Shown in pieces: positions 26,585 through 34,976 of a stretch of 64,000 nt of DNA (position 1 is the stretch's first letter; each line of letters begins with the position of its first letter). The stretch is taken from NCBI GenBank assembly GCA_902597095.1, contig CACJWK010000007.1, positions 1 to 64,000 of the forward strand, given 5' to 3'. Position numbers and translations under genes: made by a program. Source of the stretch: an uncultured Pseudohongiella sp. (lineage in GTDB: Bacteria; Pseudomonadota; Gammaproteobacteria; Pseudomonadales; Pseudohongiellaceae). The notes under the pieces were generated by a model that saw only the letters and a program-made list of their open reading frames with translations, made no database searches and had not been told where the DNA came from.

Positions 26585-27346
26585 TCACTGATTGCCGCAG
26601 GCATATTCAAGGCCATCGAGCACCAGATCCGGCTCGACGGTGAATCCGGACTCGCCCCGCGAGCGCAGCGCCTGAGCGAGGAGTTCGGCATCGCCACCGC
26701 AAAGATAGACCATCGCTCCGGAGTCCGTACAGCGCAACTTCCCCAAGGCTTCAAGTATCAAGGACACTGCGCTACACAGAGCGCCGCCGAGCACGGCTTG
26801 CTCTGTCGAAGTGCCGGGACCCGCGAGCGGACTGAAGTCGCGATTGCGCAGTGTAATGCCAGTATTATTCTCCAGAGCCTTCACTGCCATACTCAGTCCT
26901 GCCAGGATATATCCTCCCTGGTGTAGGCCGTCATCTGCAACGAGATCGATTGTCAGTGCGGTCCCCGCATCAACAATTAGGCAGGCTCTTTTTTGTCGAT
27001 TGAACGCCGCTATCATTGCCAGCCAACGATCAACCCCCATGCGCTCAACCTCAGCATAGCTGTTTGTGATGCCACCACATTGCGCTGACACCTCTGCCAC
27101 ATCCAGCTCAAGTCCCCAACGCTCCTTCAAACCTTCAGCGAGCTCGACGAGTAATAACTCACTGCCCACGCTGCACCCGCGGGCCGCTGACAGCTGAAGA
27201 TCGCGCGGAATACTCTCGAACAGCTTGACGGCGGCGTCCTCAGCGCCACCCACCAACGCGCCGGGTTGCCGGGCGCCCGCCTGAGCATCACGATTAAGGA
27301 CTCGCCATTTTATGCGGCTGTTGCCCACATCTAATTCTAGAATCAT
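26585..27346 (-). CDS. coaX: Type III pantothenate kinase
   Basis: CoaX phosphorylates pantothenate, the first step of coenzyme A synthesis, and unlike CoaA is not feedback-inhibited by CoA. The 253-residue protein has the ASKHA-fold motifs LELDVGNSRIKWR at residues 3-15 and IVDAGTALTIDLV around 123-135, followed by HQGGYILAGLSMAVKALENN. Its ATG overlaps the birA TGA by 4 bp (ATGA), indicating translational coupling, as in many Gammaproteobacteria. Confidence 0.95.
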   Translation of the reverse strand: MILELDVGNSRIKWRVLNRDAQAGARQPGALVGGAEDAAVKLFESIPRDLQLSAARGCSVGSELLLVELAEGLKERWGLELDVAEVSAQCGGITNSYAEVERMGVDRWLAMIAAFNRQKRACLIVDAGTALTIDLVADDGLHQGGYILAGLSMAVKALENNTGITLRNRDFSPLAGPGTSTEQAVLGGALCSAVSLILEALGKLRCTDSGAMVYLCGGDAELLAQALRSRGESGFTVEPDLVLDGLEYACGNQ

Positions 27347-28158
27347 GTCATCGCCTCGCCTGAAGCAATTAAACGCACAGAGGGTATAATTTCGCCCGTT
27401 CTGATCACTTTTTCTCCCGACTTCGTTCGCAATCTGAGTTCTCCTCGAGCGTTAACCCCCTGCGCCTCTCCCTGACTGACAGACCCAGACAACTGAACCC
27501 GGACCGGTTTGCCCAGATAGGCATCCCGGCCGTTCCAATCTGCCACAAAATCCTTGAAGCCGTTTTCACTAAAGCGGGCGATATTTGCCAGCAGCTTTGT
27601 CGTAATACCCGCGACCAGACGCTCGACTTCGAAGTCCGACTCGAGCAACTCTTTAACATCGATCACCGGCTGGCCAATATCGCGCTTAATCGATTCGGGG
27701 AGATTCACATTCACACCAACGCCGATCACGATAAAAAAACGGTCTTTGATTTTGAGACTTTCCAGCAAGATCCCACAGAGCTTGCGCGCATCGCCGAGTA
27801 CATCGTTTGGCCATTTCAGCTCAAGCGCATGCACTCCCATCTCCTCCAAAACAGAACAGACACTCAAGGCAGTGACCAGACTCAAGACAGCAACGTTTTG
27901 CATATCCTGTTGCACCTCGACAGCCAGCGTGTAGTACAGGCCTGCACCGGGCGGACTTTCCCACCGACGCCCGCGCCTGCCCCGGCCGTCGGTCTGTTGA
28001 CTTGCAAGAACCAGAAAAGGACAAGTCTGACCCTGACGCAACAGACGCAGCGCCTCCGAGTTCGTCGAATCGACGCGCTCATGAGTGTCCACCCGCTCGA
28101 GCGGCAACTGGTGCAGCAAGTCCCTGTAAACTGAATGATCCACGGGTAATTTTAACAC
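27343..28158 (-). CDS. birA: Biotin-[acetyl-CoA-carboxylase] ligase without HTH domain
   Basis: BirA activates biotin to biotinyl-AMP and attaches it to AccB. The 271-residue product carries the catalytic motif TDGRGRRGRRW at residues 57-66, LKWPNDV and LCGILLE, and a C-terminal SH3-like domain (LSGSVSQGEAQGVNARGELR). E. coli BirA is 321 residues. The missing part is the N-terminal winged helix that binds the bio operator, so this is a monofunctional ligase that probably does not repress biotin synthesis. The start is GTG. Confidence 0.93.
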   Translation of the reverse strand: MLKLPVDHSVYRDLLHQLPLERVDTHERVDSTNSEALRLLRQGQTCPFLVLASQQTDGRGRRGRRWESPPGAGLYYTLAVEVQQDMQNVAVLSLVTALSVCSVLEEMGVHALELKWPNDVLGDARKLCGILLESLKIKDRFFIVIGVGVNVNLPESIKRDIGQPVIDVKELLESDFEVERLVAGITTKLLANIARFSENGFKDFVADWNGRDAYLGKPVRVQLSGSVSQGEAQGVNARGELRLRTKSGEKVIRTGEIIPSVRLIASGEAMT

Positions 28159-28167
28159 TCATCAAAA

Positions 28168-28218
28168 GCACAAAAGGAGCAGATCCATGTGCCATACACA
28201 CCGATCCGCTCCTTTGTG
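28168..28218 (-). terminator. Terminator after cstA
   Basis: An imperfect stem (CACAAAAGGAGC with GCTCCTTTGTG, one bulge, and inner AGATCC/GGATC pairing) is followed on the minus strand by TTTTGTGCTTTTG. It lies between the cstA stop and birA and would insulate birA-coaX. Confidence 0.65.
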
Positions 28219-28274
28219 GAACTGTCTTCTCAGCCCCGTCACCGACGCTTGCTGTCGGAGACCGGAACCCTAAA

Positions 28275-30002
28275 TCAGTCGCCTGAGGACGCTGAGCCCG
28301 CTTCTTCCGGATCTCCTAGACCATCACCACTTCGCAGTTTAGAAATGACGGACATGGCCTCAAGCATAACCATCACACTTACCACCATCACCGCTAGGTT
28401 AAGGGCAACCAGCAGCCAGCGCTCCGTTTGGAAGTAATCGATCAGGTACCATACACTTGCCCAGAAAGCCATAAAAATAATGAACACCATGGGCGCAAGT
28501 GTGAAAATTGCGGGTCGACCAAGCTTCATCAGATAGATTGACACAATCAGCAAGGTCAAACTGGCAAGAATCTGGTTGGTCGCACCAAAAACCGGCCAAA
28601 TTAGGTTGCCACCATCTCCCGGATAATTGCCTGCGGTCACCCCGAATGCCAGCAGCAAACAGAAGCCCACCCCGATCAAGGTTGAGATGTAGTTATTCTT
28701 CAGTGGCGGGATATTGTAGATCGCACCCCATTCCTGAACGATATAACGCTGCAACCTTAGTCCTGCATCCATGGTCGTGCCGGCGAACAGGACCACCATG
28801 GTTGCCAGCATGGTCTGCGAGAAAGCCTCGGGAATTCCCCAACCTGTTGAGATCAGAGCGGCTCCGCCCTCGATAAATCCCTTCTGGCCAGGACCACCGC
28901 TAAAGCTGGTGTAAATCGCCGTCCAGTCTGCCGCGTTGGCTGCATAGAGCGACCCTGTGACCGCCACAATGGTGATCAGCGCGAGCGATCCTTCACCGAG
29001 TGCACCGAGATAGCCAACAAAGCGGGCATCCTTTTCATTATTCAGCTGTTTCGAACTGGTTCCTGACGACACAATACCGTGAAATCCGGAAAGCGCCCCA
29101 CAGGCAATCGTTACAAACAGTATAGGGAATAAAGGTGGTGTGCCTTCGGCGAGGTTCGGATTGAATGCTGGAGCGGACACCGAAGGCATCGCCAGCAGCA
29201 CGGCTCCGTACATGACAACAAGCCCGATCACGAGCTGTGCACCATTAATGTAGTCGCGCGGTTGCAACAGCAACCAAACCGGCAACATCGAGGCAATACC
29301 GGCATAAATAAATAAAATAATAATCCAGTTACCGTTGGGGCCCAGTAGAAATTCCGGATCGTCCGTGCCGGGCAGATAGAGTGGCGTGACGCTGCCAACC
29401 CAGATGGTGAAATATAAAATCACCACGCCGATTACCGACACCGCCAGTAGATTGACCTTTCGACGAATCAGAATGCCCACGCAGATGGCGACAGGTATCG
29501 CGGCCCAAGCGGGAAAGACCGAGGTCGGAAAGATCACCATGTCCGTCGCGATGATCGTGCTGAACACCGCGTTCACTAACATAAGCAACAGGAAAATTAC
29601 CACCATGAACAGCGCTCGCGTGCGAGTGCCAATAACGCTCTCTGAGAGAGCCCCGATTGATTTGGCGTCATGCCGGCTGCTCGCCCAAAGCGCACCGAAA
29701 TCGTGAACTCCGGCGAAAAAGATAGAACCGAAAGTGACCCAAAGGACGGCGGGCGCCCAGCCCCAATAAACCGCGAGGGCAGGACCTGCAATCGGTGCTG
29801 CGCCGGCAACAGCGGTAAAATGCGAACCCCACAGCACAAACTTGTTAGTAGGAACATAGTCCACGCCATCGTTGAAACGGTGCGCTGGAGTCTCGTAGTT
29901 CGGATCAAGGCGATAAATTTTTTCGGCAATAAATTTAGAGTAGACAAACCATCCGAATGTAAACCCAACGAGACCAAATAAGACAATAAAGATCGAGGAC
30001 AT
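28275..30002 (-). CDS. cstA: CstA-family carbon starvation protein (pyruvate/peptide permease)
   Basis: CstA proteins are inner-membrane permeases; E. coli members import peptides or pyruvate during carbon limitation. The 575-residue protein has many hydrophobic helices and the family blocks AGAAPIAGPALAVYWGW and GVHDFGALWASSRHDAKSIG (residues 66-115), and SGFHGIVSSGTSSKQLNNE. It is shorter than E. coli CstA (701), in the class of compact homologues. It stands alone between terminators, with an extended -10 promoter candidate upstream. The exact substrate cannot be told. Confidence 0.9.
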   Translation of the reverse strand: MSSIFIVLFGLVGFTFGWFVYSKFIAEKIYRLDPNYETPAHRFNDGVDYVPTNKFVLWGSHFTAVAGAAPIAGPALAVYWGWAPAVLWVTFGSIFFAGVHDFGALWASSRHDAKSIGALSESVIGTRTRALFMVVIFLLLMLVNAVFSTIIATDMVIFPTSVFPAWAAIPVAICVGILIRRKVNLLAVSVIGVVILYFTIWVGSVTPLYLPGTDDPEFLLGPNGNWIIILFIYAGIASMLPVWLLLQPRDYINGAQLVIGLVVMYGAVLLAMPSVSAPAFNPNLAEGTPPLFPILFVTIACGALSGFHGIVSSGTSSKQLNNEKDARFVGYLGALGEGSLALITIVAVTGSLYAANAADWTAIYTSFSGGPGQKGFIEGGAALISTGWGIPEAFSQTMLATMVVLFAGTTMDAGLRLQRYIVQEWGAIYNIPPLKNNYISTLIGVGFCLLLAFGVTAGNYPGDGGNLIWPVFGATNQILASLTLLIVSIYLMKLGRPAIFTLAPMVFIIFMAFWASVWYLIDYFQTERWLLVALNLAVMVVSVMVMLEAMSVISKLRSGDGLGDPEEAGSASSGD

Positions 30003-30044
30003 AGAGCACTCTCCCGACTTGTTATTATTAATTATTCAGGTGAG

Positions 30045-30074
30045 ATCATACCAATATTGCGGGGGCGGGGCCAA
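30045..30074 (-). promoter_or_regulatory. Candidate promoter for cstA
   Basis: On the minus strand TTGGCC and TATGAT are separated by 18 bases, with a TG one base before the -10 box (extended -10). It lies about 45 bp before the cstA ATG. The rest of the 231-bp gap to the HupE-like gene shows nothing I recognise. Confidence 0.4.
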
Positions 30075-30233
30075 GCGATAAATAGGACAGAGACCTAACA
30101 AATTCAAAGGCTTGCGCCGCCCTGACCGACAGACAAACTGTGCCGCCGCGAGTCGAGCCACCTCTGGAGCGCGCTTTCTCTCAGCACGGTTCACCCTTAC
30201 CATGAAGCACTTCCGGCGCTCCGCTTTGGCAAG

Positions 30234-31601
30234 CTAGGACTCGGGCTCACTGCTGAGCCTGTCGCCGGGCCCGTAAGTGGAAAAGCTGCCAATCAGAGAA
30301 AACCGCCTAAAGAGTTCATACATACCCCAGAGCACTCCGATCACAACGATCAGCAACATGCCCCAGCGCATCAAGGCCGCGAGAAATATCCCATCCATTA
30401 CTGGCGCCTGATAGCTGAACTGGGACAACTGCCCTCCTCGATCAAGCATCCAATGCCAGGCGCTGTGGGCAAGCAAGGCGGACAACAGAATCGCTCCAAT
30501 GCGCTCATCAACCAAATATTTGAACAAAAGGTTGAGAATCGGAATAACCAGAATTAGTATCAGCAGCTGCCCAAGTTCTACCCCGATGTTAAATGCCAGC
30601 AGAGATGAAAAGAGATGCCCTCCAGCGAACTGCAGGGTTTCACTGAATAAAAAGGAAAAGCCGAACCCATGAATCAAACCGAATCCGAACGTTACGATCC
30701 AACGGTGCTCCAGTTTGGCACCGACAATGTTTTCAAAGGCCATATAAACAATTGAGAGCGCAATCAGTGTCTCGATGAGCGGCGGAAACCAGAGCACATT
30801 CGGCGCCAGACCGAACGCTGAACTGATCAGCGTGATGGAATGCGCGATGGTAAACGAGGTGACAACCGGAATCAGGGCTCTGACACGACGCAGCGGTATG
30901 ACCAGACAAAACAGAAACAGAAGATGATCGATACCTTCGAGAATGTGCAGAAACCCCATCTCGACAAATCGCAAGGCTGCCTGATGCCAGCGAGGGTCAA
31001 GCTCAACAAGGCCGGGATTGCCAAGGTAGTTGAAAACTCTTTCAGCACCTGTCGGAACAAGAAACCTCAGCACGGTCGTTGTCTCTTCTGACAGAGTGCC
31101 CAGCTCCGGGTTCACGGAAAATTGCGAATCTTCAGAGTCGATCGGGTAGGTCACCAGAATGTCCAGCACACCTTGGCGCCAGAACAAGTTGACATCATCA
31201 TCCAGGGGCTCCGAAAGGATGTTTTCCATCGCGGTCTCAAAGTCGCGGAAAGTTCGATTCGAGGGCAGAGAAACCCGGGTCGTGACCAATTCCTTTTCAG
31301 TCAGCTCGACCCCATTTTCGAAAAAATTAATGGAATCAGTAATGTAGACGCGGGCAGCCTCCTCCTGGGCCGACTCGGCTCCGGATATCTGCAGATAGCC
31401 GGGCCCCCGCAAAGGAAACACAATCTCGCTGAGTGCCTCCATGGGGACTCTCAGCAAGGCGGTCAGCTCATTTCCGGCTGGTTTCACGAATGCGTAGACG
31501 GTCACCCGCGATGGAATATCATGGGCATGGGTCGCTGAAGACCATCCCACAGCGGCAGCCAGCAGTACCAAACACTCAGCAAAGCGCCGTATTCGCTTCA
31601 T
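30234..31601 (-). CDS. HupE/UreJ-like membrane protein with large extracytoplasmic domain
   Basis: A 455-residue protein. It has a signal-like N-terminus (MKRIRRFAECLVLLAAAVGW), a soluble region to about residue 205, then about seven membrane helices with His-containing motifs: HILEGIDHLLFLFCLVIPL, FGLIHGFGFSFLF, AHSAWHWMLDR. This is the HupE/UreJ-2 family, related to nickel or cobalt permeases but of unproven substrate. The frame extends 15 codons upstream, but the ATG at 31601 follows an AGGGA Shine-Dalgarno. It is divergent from the PAL-like gene, which together with the conserved His suggests a metal-transport link (inference). Confidence 0.75.
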   Translation of the reverse strand: MKRIRRFAECLVLLAAAVGWSSATHAHDIPSRVTVYAFVKPAGNELTALLRVPMEALSEIVFPLRGPGYLQISGAESAQEEAARVYITDSINFFENGVELTEKELVTTRVSLPSNRTFRDFETAMENILSEPLDDDVNLFWRQGVLDILVTYPIDSEDSQFSVNPELGTLSEETTTVLRFLVPTGAERVFNYLGNPGLVELDPRWHQAALRFVEMGFLHILEGIDHLLFLFCLVIPLRRVRALIPVVTSFTIAHSITLISSAFGLAPNVLWFPPLIETLIALSIVYMAFENIVGAKLEHRWIVTFGFGLIHGFGFSFLFSETLQFAGGHLFSSLLAFNIGVELGQLLILILVIPILNLLFKYLVDERIGAILLSALLAHSAWHWMLDRGGQLSQFSYQAPVMDGIFLAALMRWGMLLIVVIGVLWGMYELFRRFSLIGSFSTYGPGDRLSSEPES

Positions 31602-31764
31602 CCTATTCCCTAAAATGGTTGTCTTACTTATATTTTTTCTATTCATTACAGATACTTATGAAAAATATGCCGCAGCAGGGTAGCCGGAGATAACTCGCCG
31701 CGCAACAGTGTGATAATGGACTGTTACAAATTCTTACAAGTCTACGTGGGATAAAGAAGAGCGT

Positions 31765-31797
31765 GAGTATACTGTCTGCTCCTAAGTCAGTATACTC
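31765..31797 (+). promoter_or_regulatory. 10-bp inverted repeat upstream of the PAL-like gene (candidate operator)
   Basis: A perfect inverted repeat, GAGTATACTG and CAGTATACTC, with a 13-base spacer. Each arm contains the self-complementary octamer AGTATACT, and the right arm includes a -10-like TATACT. The site is in the 251-bp divergent region between the HupE-like gene and the PAL-like gene, about 55 bp before the start of the latter. This is what a dimeric repressor or activator site would look like. Confidence 0.5.
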
Positions 31798-31800
31798 GGC

Positions 31801-31831
31801 CCTTGCCGTGTGCATTGACTGCCTGGCAAGG
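31801..31831 (+). repeat. Second inverted repeat before the PAL-like gene
   Basis: CCTTGCC and GGCAAGG flank 17 bases and end about 12 bp before the Shine-Dalgarno (AGGAG). In RNA this would make a 7-bp hairpin in the 5' leader, which could affect translation or stability. Its role is unknown. Confidence 0.35.
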
Positions 31832-31852
31832 TAGAAAAATAGGAGAAGAAAA

Positions 31853-33049
31853 ATGATAAACAAGAAACTGGCGATCGGCTCATTCCTGACAGTAAGCTTG
31901 GTTGCGCTGGGAATCGGTCAATCAAAGCTTCAGGACCCTACCATTGCAGCCAGCAATGACGTAATGGCCCCGGCCTTCCTGGTAGACCCGCTGTGGCCCA
32001 AGCCACTCCCCAATCACTGGATCACCGGTAACACCATTGGTGTGGATGTGGATGACAGAGATCACATCTTTACGGTACACAGAAATACTGAAAACATGTT
32101 CGGTGGACGCACTGAAATCGGACTGGCACTCGGCGTGGCAGAATGCTGCACACCGGCACCTCCTATTCTTGAATACGACATCGAAGGCAACCTGATCAAC
32201 GCGTGGGGCGGTCCGGTCGAGGGAGCCCCTTACCAGTGGCCGGAGTCAAACCACGGCATCGAAGTCGCTGCCAACGGTGACGTCTGGATTGGTGGCAACG
32301 GCGGTCCTGATTCTCACGTGCTGGTTTTCACACGGGACGGCGAATACATTCGAACGGTCGGAGTTCCCGGCGAGGAATTCGACAGCAACAGTACAACTGC
32401 ATTTGGCCGCGTTGCCGAAATCGCCATCGATGAAGACGCCGGTGAAGCCTACTTTGCCGACGGCTACGTCAACAAGCGGGTTGCCGTGGTCGACGTGGCG
32501 ACCGGTGCGTTCAAGCGTTACTGGGGCGCCTACGGCAGCACGGACATAGACGACGACGCCGATGACACCTACACTCCAGGTCAACCGGGTCCGGACGTTT
32601 TCCGCGGGCCAGTTCACTGCGCAGAGCCTTCCAATGACGGCCTGATTTATGTGTGCGACCGAGGAGCTGACCGGGTGCAGATTTTCCGCCCCGACGGAAC
32701 CTTCGTGAGCGAACATATCTACAACCCGGCAACGCTTGCTCAGGGATCTACCTGGGATATCGCTTTCTCACCGGATGAAGATCAGGAATTCATCTACCTG
32801 GCAGATGGTCAGAATTTCAAGATCTCCATTATCGATCGTGCGTCAATGGAGGTACTGTACACCTTCGGTGACGGTGGCCGTCAGCCTGGACTGTTCTACG
32901 CACCGCATAGCATTGCCACGGATTCCGAGGGTAACATCTACACCACGGAGACCTATGAAGGTAAGCGCGTACAGAAGTTCCTGTATCAGGGTATGCGCCC
33001 GGTCACCGTCAGAGACCGCGCACCAACCTGGCCAGCTTCAGAGCTGTAA
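31853..33049 (+). CDS. Secreted NHL beta-propeller, peptidyl-hydroxyglycine lyase (PAL)-like
   Basis: A 398-residue exported six-bladed propeller (signal MINKKLAIGSFLTVSLVALG). It aligns by motif with the lyase half of eukaryotic peptidylglycine amidating monooxygenase. FTVHRNTEN (R77) matches FHRGDHVW with R533. SNHG (H134), PVHCAE (H255) and APHSIA (H352) sit where PAL has its zinc ligands H585, H690 and H786. ADGYVNKR (Y205) matches DGYCNSR with Y654, and CDRGADRVQIF (R270) matches ADRENGRIQCF with R706. PAL Met784 is replaced (A350). PAL cleaves alpha-hydroxyglycine peptides to amides; the real substrate here is unknown. It has an AGGAG Shine-Dalgarno and a terminator after it. Confidence 0.75.
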   Translation: MINKKLAIGSFLTVSLVALGIGQSKLQDPTIAASNDVMAPAFLVDPLWPKPLPNHWITGNTIGVDVDDRDHIFTVHRNTENMFGGRTEIGLALGVAECCTPAPPILEYDIEGNLINAWGGPVEGAPYQWPESNHGIEVAANGDVWIGGNGGPDSHVLVFTRDGEYIRTVGVPGEEFDSNSTTAFGRVAEIAIDEDAGEAYFADGYVNKRVAVVDVATGAFKRYWGAYGSTDIDDDADDTYTPGQPGPDVFRGPVHCAEPSNDGLIYVCDRGADRVQIFRPDGTFVSEHIYNPATLAQGSTWDIAFSPDEDQEFIYLADGQNFKISIIDRASMEVLYTFGDGGRQPGLFYAPHSIATDSEGNIYTTETYEGKRVQKFLYQGMRPVTVRDRAPTWPASEL

Positions 33050-33071
33050 GCCACAGCCAGACCGGCTTAAC

Positions 33072-33107
33072 AAAGCCCGGTTCTCTGTCGCGAGAGCCGG
33101 GCTTTTT
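33072..33107 (+). terminator. Rho-independent terminator after the PAL-like gene
   Basis: A 9-bp stem AAAGCCCGG / CCGGGCTTT, extended inward by TCTC/GAGA, is followed by TTTTTC. Confidence 0.85.
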
Positions 33108-33260
33108 CATGCCTTCAATCCGGATTAGAAAACTGATACCGAGATAATCTTTTCAGTCAAAAACGATCGATGCCCGTGGGTGCAAGCCTTGAACACTCGA
33201 GACTCAGGAATTATTCTCACTGATAACAGATTCGCCTGCCGCATGAGCCGAGGGACTTTC

Positions 33261-33800
33261 ATGACCAGACTTACTTTCACCTTTTTGCTGTGCCTCAGCT
33301 CATTTGATCTGAAACCGGTGGTAGCTGATGAGCTGACTATTGACTTCACGTACGGGCGCAATGTGAATATTGGCAGTATCAGCCCGAGCCTGCATTTAGC
33401 GCCTTTCGCTGACGAGCGTGGTCTTGCAGATCCAAATACCATTGTCGGAGAAGATCGGGCACAGTTGCCTCTGGCAGATCTGATCAGAGACGCCTTCGAG
33501 CAGGGCTTCAACAAGGGCGGTGTCGAATTTGTGGACGAGGGTGCTGACATGGAAATTGTCGGCACTTTGCTCAGCTCTGAACTGGAAACTGTTGACAGAG
33601 CAGGAGTTCCCACCCTACAGCTCACCATTCGCACTGGCATTGAGCTTCGCGGCGGTGGCCGCATCATCTGGTCGACCACGCTGTTCGGGCGCGGGCGCGT
33701 TCCGGTGGAGGAAGGCCTTGGCAGTGCGGTCAATGCCTCACTTGAGCGACTGGTGCGCGAGCTTTTACGAGACGACTATTTCCTGCTCGAGCTGGAATAA
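33261..33800 (+). CDS. Small exported protein of unknown function
   Basis: A 179-residue protein with a signal peptide (MTRLTFTFLLCLSSFDLKPV) and a mixed alpha/beta mature region. I do not recognise it. The later part (ADMEIVGTLLSSELETVDRA ... GGGRIIWSTTLFGRGRVP ... ASLERLVRELLRDDYF) recalls the shape of YajG-type lipoproteins, which are built from a similar strand-helix pattern, but there is no lipobox. The ATG at 33261 has GAGGG six bases upstream and precedes the signal peptide, so it was preferred to earlier in-frame starts. It converges on the nuclease-fold gene with a 10-bp gap. Confidence 0.65.
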   Translation: MTRLTFTFLLCLSSFDLKPVVADELTIDFTYGRNVNIGSISPSLHLAPFADERGLADPNTIVGEDRAQLPLADLIRDAFEQGFNKGGVEFVDEGADMEIVGTLLSSELETVDRAGVPTLQLTIRTGIELRGGGRIIWSTTLFGRGRVPVEEGLGSAVNASLERLVRELLRDDYFLLELE

Positions 33801-33810
33801 CATCGGAAAT

Positions 33811-34605
33811 TCAGCTGCGGCAGCCGAGCATGGGATACAGCGACAGTTCAACTTCCTCCGTTGCCGCCGGAAAAAAATCCAACCCGCTCAGCGCTTCTAT
33901 CTCTTCAATGCCAGCACGCAAGTCGCAGTGGTGAACGTGCACTGCAGTGTCTTGCGGAAAAAGAAACGCAGCGGCACGTGCGTCTTCTGTTAGCACAATT
34001 TTAAAAAATTTGTCCGGTATACGATACCCACTGTCTTCTGTCAGTAGCCTTGGTTCCGCCTCAGGGTCAAAGATCGCTCCAGTATAGACATAAACCGCTG
34101 CTTCACGATTCACCAAATTTCGAAGCGACCAGTCAAGCCCGTACCAGGCTCCCTGACTCAGACTACGGCTGCGCACCGTGGCGTTCGAGGCAAAGTTGAC
34201 TTCACGCCAGTAGGGAGTTCCCGCAAAGCTGACCAGTGGCACATGTTGTGACCGCACGTATTCCTGCTCCGCCAGCGCCGCGAAATCTGCAGCGGTAAGC
34301 GATTCCGAAACCCAATCATCCCGGATGAGATCGCGCGATAAACTGGAAGCAATGCCAATCGACCCGGGCGTCACTTGATACGCTGCCCAGACTGCCGATT
34401 TCCTGCCCTCGTCATACGACAAGGTGTAGACCGATCTCACCAGAATCTGGTTGCCGCTGGAACCTTCCGGGCATCCGAACAGGCAGTGGCCGAACCGATA
34501 GATCTGCGCCTGAGCGGGAAGGGTCAACACGCCAGCCATCATAAGGGCACAAGCCTTACCCGAACGCAGGAAGTTGTGGCTCAAAACGCGCTTCAATGGG
34601 AACAT
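33811..34605 (-). CDS. Exported DNA/RNA non-specific endonuclease-fold protein, active site altered
   Basis: A 264-residue protein with signal peptide (cleavage near AQA-Q34). The family layout of Serratia-type nucleases is visible: VYTLSYDEGRKSAVWAAYQV, a histidine in the position of the DRGH motif (RSQH, H121), NFASNATVRSRSLSQGAW, then VYVYTGAIFD. The catalytic His is kept, but Arg87 of DRGH is Ser and the magnesium ligand Asn119 (LNQGAW) is Ser150. Glu127 is Asp158. Activity is therefore doubtful. The start was set at the ATG before the signal peptide; the Shine-Dalgarno is weak. Confidence 0.65.
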   Translation of the reverse strand: MFPLKRVLSHNFLRSGKACALMMAGVLTLPAQAQIYRFGHCLFGCPEGSSGNQILVRSVYTLSYDEGRKSAVWAAYQVTPGSIGIASSLSRDLIRDDWVSESLTAADFAALAEQEYVRSQHVPLVSFAGTPYWREVNFASNATVRSRSLSQGAWYGLDWSLRNLVNREAAVYVYTGAIFDPEAEPRLLTEDSGYRIPDKFFKIVLTEDARAAAFLFPQDTAVHVHHCDLRAGIEEIEALSGLDFFPAATEEVELSLYPMLGCRS

Positions 34606-34825
34606 GGTTGGGTTGGCAGTATCCTGGTTGACTAGCTCTATTCTCGCACTTCTGCAGCCCGGATCGAAGCACCAAAAGGTCAGCGATGAAAGCAGGTTAG
34701 GCTCTACTGCCCGCGACCGGCCCGGCAAATCTCAAGCCGTTGCCGGTGCACTAATACGCCATTATTTCTGAAGGCCCCCCTCAGAGTGCCTTGTGGTTGA
34801 TGGCGATCCTCTCTAATGAACCCGC

Positions 34826-34900
34826 TTGAAACCGGCGCAAAGCCTGCGTAATCGGCGGAAAAATCTGCTCAATTATTCAAATTAAAGGACTTTTTAATTT
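34826..34900 (+). promoter_or_regulatory. Candidate promoter and AT-rich inverted repeat before the heme-copper gene
   Basis: TTGAAA and TAATCG are separated by 17 bases (34826-34854). Just downstream, AAATTAAA and TTTAATTT form a perfect 8-bp inverted repeat with a 6-base spacer (34879-34900). The repeat lies about 75 bp before the start codon and could be an operator or a leader hairpin. The -10 match is weak. Confidence 0.35.
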
Positions 34901-34976
34901 TCAGGATGCCCAGTCATCGCTTCGAGCCTACACTTCGTACCTGCAATATATCCTGCAAGTAGCTTAGGAGATCAAC

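Noticed and set aside
31639-31863. 74-codon hydrophobic frame on the minus strand between the HupE-like and PAL-like genes
   Set aside because: It overlaps the inverted repeats and the promoter region, has no Shine-Dalgarno, and has an irregular cysteine-rich composition typical of non-coding DNA.
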